A stretch of 17,110 bases of DNA from CAYGTS01 sp964352905. Its GTDB lineage: Bacteria; Pseudomonadota; Gammaproteobacteria; JAHCLG01. The stretch spans positions 1-17,110 of the forward strand of contig CAYGTS010000045.1 of the NCBI GenBank assembly GCA_964352905.1. The letters run 5' to 3'. The notes under the pieces are model-generated. The model did no database searches. It was not told the DNA's origin and was given only the letters and a program-made list of their open reading frames with translations. Positions within the stretch are counted from its first letter, which is position 1; every line of letters starts with the position of its first letter. The position numbers were made by a program, and so were the translations under genes. Positions 13,242 to 17,110 of this stretch are shown one piece after another.

Positions 13242-13946
13242 ATGTGTCTTAAAAAACAATTTTCAATTTTTTCATTAATTTTTGTTACTTTTTTTGGTAG
13301 CTATACAAACAATGCGCAGGCAGAAAATACCACCGCAATGCAGCAGCTTATTGCATCACAGTGCCCAAGTTTATCTGATCAAGCTATTAGCGAAGGCTTA
13401 ACCGCTTATCATAATGCACGTGCAATGGGGCTTGATACTAAAGAAATTTTCACCATTGTTGATTATAGCCAGCCTTCAAATAAGGAGCGCTTTTGTACGG
13501 TGGATTTTGGTGATCATGATGTGTTATTCAATGCATTAGTTTCACACGGCGTGCGCAGTGGCGCAGTGATTGCCAGCAAATTTTCAAATAAACTTGGCTC
13601 ACATAAATCAAGTCTGGGTTTATTTTTAACCGGTGAGCCCTATTATGGCACGGCAGGTTTTTCATTAAAACTTTATGGGTTAGATAAGGGTTTAAACGAC
13701 AACGCAGCTTCACGTCATGTTGTGATTCACGGCACACGCCATGTTAGCGAAACAATCGCTAAACGCCGGCATCGTGTAGGACATTCACTTGGCTGTTTTG
13801 GCTTAAGTGAAAAAATTGCGCCACAAGTGATTGATAACTTAAAAGGGGGCACGTTGCTGTTTGCTTACTACCCTTCCAAGCAATTACAAACTAAATCGAC
13901 TTTCCTTAATAAAGACGACACAGATAACTTAGCGACTGCAATTTAA
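13242..13946 (+). CDS. Periplasmic L,D-transpeptidase-like protein (YkuD_2 type)
   Basis: Predicted murein L,D-transpeptidase or L,D-carboxypeptidase-like enzyme acting on peptidoglycan in the periplasm. A signal peptide is clear: hydrophobic residues 8-20 and cleavage after NAQA (27). The catalytic region has the paired motif VVIHGTRHVSE (His163) and GHSLGCFGLSE (nucleophile Cys185), the arrangement of the YkuD-related domain of the YkuD_2 group, which is more distant from ErfK/YbiS enzymes. The preceding LFLTGEPYYGTAGFSLKLYG is also typical. Two more cysteines (Cys41, Cys85) may form a disulfide. The start has GGAGAA eight bases upstream. It stands alone between a type A element and the groES promoter. 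The exact reaction is not determined for most members. Confidence 0.85.
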   Translation: MCLKKQFSIFSLIFVTFFGSYTNNAQAENTTAMQQLIASQCPSLSDQAISEGLTAYHNARAMGLDTKEIFTIVDYSQPSNKERFCTVDFGDHDVLFNALVSHGVRSGAVIASKFSNKLGSHKSSLGLFLTGEPYYGTAGFSLKLYGLDKGLNDNAASRHVVIHGTRHVSETIAKRRHRVGHSLGCFGLSEKIAPQVIDNLKGGTLLFAYYPSKQLQTKSTFLNKDDTDNLATAI

Positions 13947-13977
13947 ACGGGTTAACTTAAATTTTTTTGTTCGATCC

Positions 13978-14005
13978 CTTGATATCTTGACAGCCATCCC
14001 CATAT
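13978..14005 (+). promoter_or_regulatory. Sigma-32 heat-shock promoter of groESL
   Basis: CTTGATA (13978-13984) and CCCCATAT (13998-14005) are 13 bases apart. The downstream part AGCCATCCCCAT is identical to the E. coli groE promoter as I remember it. This is the typical sigma-32 layout. Confidence 0.85.
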
Positions 14006-14013
14006 GACTATCA

Positions 14014-14041
14014 TTGGCACTTTCAAAGCAGAGAGTGCCAA
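14014..14041 (+). promoter_or_regulatory. CIRCE-like inverted repeat
   Basis: TTGGCACT (14014-14021) and AGTGCCAA (14034-14041) are perfect 8-bp arms around 12 bases. The CIRCE consensus is TTAGCACTC-N9-GAGTGCTAA; here there is one substitution per arm, which keeps the symmetry, and one extra spacer base. It lies just after the sigma-32 promoter, where HrcA repressor would block transcription. No hrcA is in the window. Confidence 0.65.
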
Positions 14042-14050
14042 ACTGATTTA

Positions 14051-14089
14051 CAGTAGTCCCCTGTGTCCTTAGTGATAAGGGAATTACTG
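14051..14089. mobile_element. 39-bp type B relic in the groES leader
   Basis: CAGTAGTCCCCTGTG at the left and AAGGGAATTACTG at the right match the two type B ends. The flanks ACTGATTTA (14042-14050) and GCTGATTTA (14090-14098) agree at 8 of 9 positions, the type B duplication length. It forms a short hairpin in the untranslated leader, between the CIRCE-like repeat and the groES ribosome binding site. Confidence 0.65.
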
Positions 14090-14132
14090 GCTGATTTATA
14101 AACTTAATCTTACTATTTTAGGAGTATGATGC

Positions 14133-14423
14133 ATGAAAATTCGTCCATTACATGACCGTGTAATCGTACAGCGCATCGAGGAAGAAAAAAAGACCAAAGC
14201 TGGTATTGTGATTCCTGATACGGCTAGCGAAAAACCGATCCGTGGTAAAGTGGTTGCTGTTGGTCCAGGTAAAGTGCTGGATAACGGTGACGTGCGTGCT
14301 GTCGATGTTAAAGTTGGTGATGTTGTCTTATTCGGCAAATACGCTGGCACAGAAGTGAAACTCGACGGAGAAGAATTAGTTGTTATGCGTGAAGAAGATA
14401 TTATGGGTGTCATCACCAAATAA
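14133..14423 (+). CDS. groES: Co-chaperonin GroES
   Basis: Forms the seven-subunit lid of the GroEL chamber in the cytoplasm and helps fold newly made or stressed proteins. The protein starts MKIRPLHDRVIVQRIEEE, has the mobile loop at about 17-34 (KTKAGIVIPDTASEKP) that contacts GroEL, then the typical RGKVVAVGPGK and a C-terminal EEDIMGVI. At 96 residues it is full length. AGGAG lies eight bases before the ATG. It is the first gene of the groES-groEL operon (49-base gap). Control appears to combine a sigma-32 promoter and a CIRCE-like operator. Confidence 0.98.
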   Translation: MKIRPLHDRVIVQRIEEEKKTKAGIVIPDTASEKPIRGKVVAVGPGKVLDNGDVRAVDVKVGDVVLFGKYAGTEVKLDGEELVVMREEDIMGVITK

Positions 14424-14472
14424 TATTACTCAAAATTTAACATAAACTATTTATTTAAAAGAGGAATTAACA

Positions 14473-16122
14473 ATGGCTGCTAAAGAAGTTAGATTTGGCC
14501 GCGAAGCGCGCGATGAGCTCGTGAAGGGCGTTAACGTATTAGCCGATGCGGTTAAGGTCACATTAGGCCCTCGTGGTCGTAATGTTATTTTAGAAAAGTC
14601 TTTTGGCGCACCAACTATCACCAAAGATGGTGTTTCAGTTGCCAAGGAAATTGAATTGAAAGGTAAGTTTGAAAACATGGGCGCGCAAATGGTTAAAGAA
14701 GTTGCGTCACAAACTTCAGACATCGCCGGTGATGGTACAACCACTGCAACAGTTATTGCGCAAGCAATGTTGTTGGAAGGTATCAAAGCCGTTGCTGCAG
14801 GCATGAACCCTATGGATTTAAAACGCGGCATTGATAAAGCAGTTATTGTCGCTGTTGCTGAATTGAAAAAATTATCTAAACCTTGCAAAGATGACAAAGC
14901 CATCGCGCAAGTGGGTACTATTTCAGCGAACTCTGATGAAGCAGTTGGTAACATCATTGCTGAAGCTATGGCTAAAGTTGGTAAAGAGGGTGTTATTACG
15001 GTTGAAGACGGCACTGGTTTAGAAAATGAACTGGATGTTGTTGAAGGTATGCAATTTGATCGTGGCTATATTTCACCTTACTTTGTTAACAACCAACAAA
15101 GCATGGCAGCTGAATTAGAAAATCCTTACATTCTTTTAGTTGATAAGAAAATTTCTAATATTCGCGATTTATTACCAACCTTAGAAGCTGTTGCTAAATC
15201 AGGTAAAGCCTTATTAATCATTGCTGAAGATGTTGAAGGCGAAGCCTTAGCAACTTTAGTCGTTAACAACATTCGTGGCACCGTAAAAGTTTGTGCAGTT
15301 AAAGCACCAGGCTTTGGTGATCGTCGTAAAGCAATGTTGCAAGATATTGCTGTTTTAACGGGCGGCACAGTGATTTCTGAAGAAGTGGGTATGTCACTTG
15401 AAGGCGCTACTATCGAAGTGTTGGGCATGGCTAAACGTGTTGTTGTCACTAAAGAAAACACAACTATTATCGATGGCGCTGGGAAGAAAGCTGATATCGA
15501 AGGTCGTTGTAAAGAAATTCGCCGCTTTGTTGATGAAAGCACTTCAGATTACGATCGTGAAAAATTGCAAGAACGCTTAGCTAAGTTAGCTGGCGGCGTT
15601 GCTGTGATTAAAGTGGGTGCTGCGACTGAAATCGAAATGAAAGAAAAGAAAGCACGTGTTGAAGATGCGTTGCATGCGACTCGTGCTGCTGTTGAAGAAG
15701 GTGTTGTGCCTGGTGGTGGCGTTGCCCTTGTTCGTGTACTGAAAGCGGTAACAAAGCTTGCTGAAGAAATGGATAACCATGATCAAAGCATTGGCGTTAA
15801 AATCGTTGCGCGTGCAATCCAGCAACCATTACGCCAAATCGTCACCAATGCTGGTGAAGAAGCTTCTGTGATTCTTGATAAAGTGATCGCGGGTAAAGGT
15901 AACTATGGTTACAATGCTTCTAGCCGTGAATACGGTGATATGGTTGATATGGGTATTTTAGATCCAACTAAAGTCACTCGTACAGCATTACAAAATGCAG
16001 CATCTATCGCTGGTTTAATGATCACAACCGAATGCATGGTTGCTGAATTACCAAAGAAAGATGAAGCTGCTATGCCTGCTGGTGGCATGGGCGGCATGGG
16101 TGGAATGGAAGGTATGATGTAA
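14473..16122 (+). CDS. groEL: Chaperonin GroEL (Hsp60)
   Basis: Tetradecameric ATP-dependent chaperonin; with GroES it encloses and folds proteins. The sequence is full length (549 residues) and strongly conserved: KVTLGPRGRNVILEKSFG near the N-terminus, the ATP site AGDGTTTAT with Asp87, the equatorial segment EEGVVPGGGVAL near 410, and the disordered Gly-Met tail GGMGGMGGMEGMM. The binding site GAGGAA precedes the ATG. In Legionella the homologue (HtpB) is also found outside the cytoplasm, but nothing here shows that. A strong intrinsic terminator follows 43 bases after the stop. The codons and base use suggest high expression. Confidence 0.99.
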   Translation: MAAKEVRFGREARDELVKGVNVLADAVKVTLGPRGRNVILEKSFGAPTITKDGVSVAKEIELKGKFENMGAQMVKEVASQTSDIAGDGTTTATVIAQAMLLEGIKAVAAGMNPMDLKRGIDKAVIVAVAELKKLSKPCKDDKAIAQVGTISANSDEAVGNIIAEAMAKVGKEGVITVEDGTGLENELDVVEGMQFDRGYISPYFVNNQQSMAAELENPYILLVDKKISNIRDLLPTLEAVAKSGKALLIIAEDVEGEALATLVVNNIRGTVKVCAVKAPGFGDRRKAMLQDIAVLTGGTVISEEVGMSLEGATIEVLGMAKRVVVTKENTTIIDGAGKKADIEGRCKEIRRFVDESTSDYDREKLQERLAKLAGGVAVIKVGAATEIEMKEKKARVEDALHATRAAVEEGVVPGGGVALVRVLKAVTKLAEEMDNHDQSIGVKIVARAIQQPLRQIVTNAGEEASVILDKVIAGKGNYGYNASSREYGDMVDMGILDPTKVTRTALQNAASIAGLMITTECMVAELPKKDEAAMPAGGMGGMGGMEGMM

Positions 16123-16164
16123 TTTATACGTCATAGCGTTCAGAAACCTGTTCGAACCATAAAA

Positions 16165-16198
16165 AACCCCAGTTTAGTCTTAAACTGGGGTTTTTTTT
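16165..16198 (+). terminator. Rho-independent terminator of groESL
   Basis: AACCCCAGTTTA (16165-16176), loop GTCT, and TAAACTGGGGTT (16181-16192) form a perfect 12-bp stem followed by a run of eight T (16191-16198). The A tract on the left (16161-16166) makes it potentially bidirectional. Confidence 0.95.
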
Positions 16199-16336
16199 AT
16201 CTATGCAAATTTGAAGGTGAACTTACCGAGAACGTTCAGATTTGGCGATAAAAAATTTTCGGCGTTTTTAGCCCAAACGCCAGTCCTCTTGATAAGCGGG
16301 GATCAGGGCGTTCCCATCTACAGGGTGAATAGTTAC
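16197..16336 (+). mobile_element. Type A element inserted in the groEL terminator T tract
   Basis: AAATTTGAAGGTGAACTTACC and AACGTTCAGATTTGG identify type A; the outermost left bases are degenerate. The right end CAGGGTGAATAGTTAC is intact. GGTTTTTT occurs at 16189-16196 (terminator) and at 16337-16344, an 8-bp target duplication. The core hairpin is shortened and contains AACGCCAGTCCTCTTG...GGCGTT. Confidence 0.78.
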
Positions 16337-16420
16337 GGTTTTTTTATGGCAAAGGGATTGTGAATCAACGCATTACACACTATCATATAAAAACTGATTT
16401 TTTCTTCATGGAGCGGAGCA

Positions 16421-16714
16421 ATGAAACAGAAAGTAACGGCACGTTTAAGTGTGATCTCTTTAGCCATTTCCCTTGGCCTCGTTTGGGGCTTATCAATGTT
16501 AATCACAGGTTTTTTAGCGTATTACATGCAATATGGCAACACCATTGTTACTATGTTTGGCGGGATTTATCCTGGCTACCAAGCAACCGTAGCTGGCGCC
16601 TTATGGGGTGGTTTGTGGGGTTTTATTGATGGCTTAGTGGGCGGTTTCTTTATCGCATTATTCTACAATATCCTGCTTTGCTGCTGTGGCTGCAAAAAAA
16701 GCGAATGTAATTAA
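16421..16714 (+). CDS. Small membrane protein, 97 aa (holin-like annotation group)
   Basis: Two or three membrane helices: about 10-35 (VISLAISLGLVWGLSMLITG) and 55-87 (around GYQATVAGALWGGLWGFIDG), the second rich in Gly and Trp. The C-terminus is CCCGCKKSE, a cysteine cluster that could bind metal or be lipidated (inference). The middle GGIYPGY and GFIDGLVGGFFIALFYN are features I associate with small proteins often auto-labelled bacteriophage holin; no lysis gene is nearby, so that label is weak. The binding site GGAG precedes the ATG at 16421. A type A element ends 84 bases upstream. Function unknown. Confidence 0.72.
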   Translation: MKQKVTARLSVISLAISLGLVWGLSMLITGFLAYYMQYGNTIVTMFGGIYPGYQATVAGALWGGLWGFIDGLVGGFFIALFYNILLCCCGCKKSECN

Positions 16715-16729
16715 AGAGCCCTTTTTTGC

Positions 16730-16768
16730 AATGCTTGCAGTGACAGCTTTGCTATCATTGCAAGCATT
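16730..16768. other. Stem-loop after the small membrane protein
   Basis: AATGCTTGCAGTGA (16730-16743) pairs with TCATTGCAAGCATT (16755-16768), 13 of 14 pairs plus one G/T. No T tract follows, so it is not a classical terminator, but it may stop or stabilise the transcript. From 16769 to 16879 I see nothing further. Confidence 0.55.
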
Positions 16769-16879
16769 AGGCTAGTACAGTATATACCCAACCTTGGCTC
16801 AGCGAGAAATAAACACAGCGTTTTTTGTGGCACTGCCTTAAGCAGGATCGCCTTTAATATCTTCTCCATACCACTCGCC

Positions 16880-16955
16880 CTGGATTGCCGCGCGCTTCGC
16901 GCTCGCAATGACGAAAAATCCTGTCATTGCGAGCGCGAAGCGCGCGGCAATCCAG
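16880..16955. repeat. GC-rich 33-bp perfect inverted repeat
   Basis: The arms run 16880-16912 and 16923-16955 around a 10-base loop (GAAAAATCCT). The left arm begins CTGGATTGCCGCGCGC, and each arm contains its own palindrome around GCGCGAAGCGCGC. The motif TCATTGCGAGCGCGAAGCG...CAATCCAG belongs to a repeat type widespread in Legionella- and Rickettsia-like genomes (general memory). Its GC content contrasts sharply with the surroundings. Confidence 0.9.
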
Positions 16956-17110
16956 AGGTAAAGAACCACGATCTTGCAAAGTTTCAATGGCTTTTCAAGA
17001 TCGAAGATCCTAACCCTGCTCAAAGCGAACGCTCCTCGCAATGACGAAAAATCCTGTCATTGCGAGCGCGAAGCGCGCGGCAATCCAGAGGTAAAGAACC
17101 ACGATCTTGC
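16902..17110. repeat. Direct repeat, period 133 bp, running off the window
   Basis: Positions 16902-16977 recur at 17035-17110, to the last base of the window. Each unit contains the right arm of the GC-rich palindrome and AGGTAAAGAACCACGATC. The second unit lacks the full left arm. The 57 bases between (16978-17034) include CAAGATCGAAGATCC and are unique here. More copies may follow beyond the window. Confidence 0.9.

Noticed and set aside
14451..15014. 187-residue reverse open frame in groEL
   Set aside because: Antisense shadow of a highly conserved gene with strong codon bias.
1..16336. CRISPR array
   Set aside because: The repeats are dispersed, in both orientations, with their own target duplications and without regular spacers or cas genes.
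16421..16714. Phage lysis cassette
   Set aside because: The small membrane protein has a holin-like look, but there is no endolysin, spanin or other phage gene near it.
16730..16768. Intrinsic terminator
   Set aside because: The stem is good but no T tract follows on either likely strand end; kept only as a stem-loop.
16711..17041. Two reverse open frames in the terminal repeat region
   Set aside because: They are low-complexity readings of the GC-rich palindromes (RARSARQSRA, FALAMTGF) without start signals.

Overview
The window looks like chromosomal DNA of an AT-rich gammaproteobacterium, most plausibly of the Legionellales (Legionella/Coxiella-like). This rests on protein style: a PAS-LuxR regulator, a DsbA/DsbD pair, Zur, GroESL with a sigma-32-type promoter, and a small membrane protein of a type I associate with this order. 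The genus cannot be fixed from the sequence alone.

Layout. 1-1450: an unknown protein and a PAS-LuxR regulator. 1459-2468: a MazF/PemK-type toxin with a ribbon-helix-helix antitoxin, bracketed by two small mobile elements. 2505-4896: aroE, an unknown protein with a probable Zur box over its promoter, and a GNAT acetyltransferase bracketed by elements. 4897-6732: a ribB remnant, a D-Ala-D-Ala carboxypeptidase (reverse) and divergent periplasmic Cu/Zn superoxide dismutase. 6750-8190: a LexA-family repressor behind a large palindrome, an unknown small protein and a Lar-like zinc-ribbon protein. 8191-9684: a repeat-rich stretch with nested elements and one small unknown gene. 9685-12779 (reverse): zur, then a DsbA-like protein and dsbD in tandem. 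13242-16122: an L,D-transpeptidase-like protein and groES-groEL. 16421 to the end: a small membrane protein and GC-rich palindromic repeats.

The most striking content is between the genes. I find 11 copies or hybrids with type A ends and 3 type B elements, plus a detached B end. Both are short non-coding hairpin elements (MITE-like). Type A has ends reading GTAACTATTCA/TGAATAGTTAC, is about 178 bp when complete, and makes 8-bp target duplications. Type B has ends CAG...AATTCCCGG / CCGGGAATT...CTG, is 175 bp in both complete copies, and makes 9-bp duplications. One B copy is inserted inside an A copy, with both duplications perfect. The two complete B copies differ in their stem by paired, compensating changes. 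Elements sit just upstream of start codons, at stop codons, in the groEL terminator and in the groES leader, so they probably shape expression.

Regulation visible in the sequence: a likely Zur circuit (zur itself and the 149-residue unknown), LexA-family autoregulation through overlapping dyads, and dual heat-shock control of groESL (sigma-32 promoter plus CIRCE-like repeat). Cell-envelope and periplasmic functions (dac, sodC, dsbA-like/dsbD, L,D-transpeptidase) are well represented, but nothing shows they are co-regulated.
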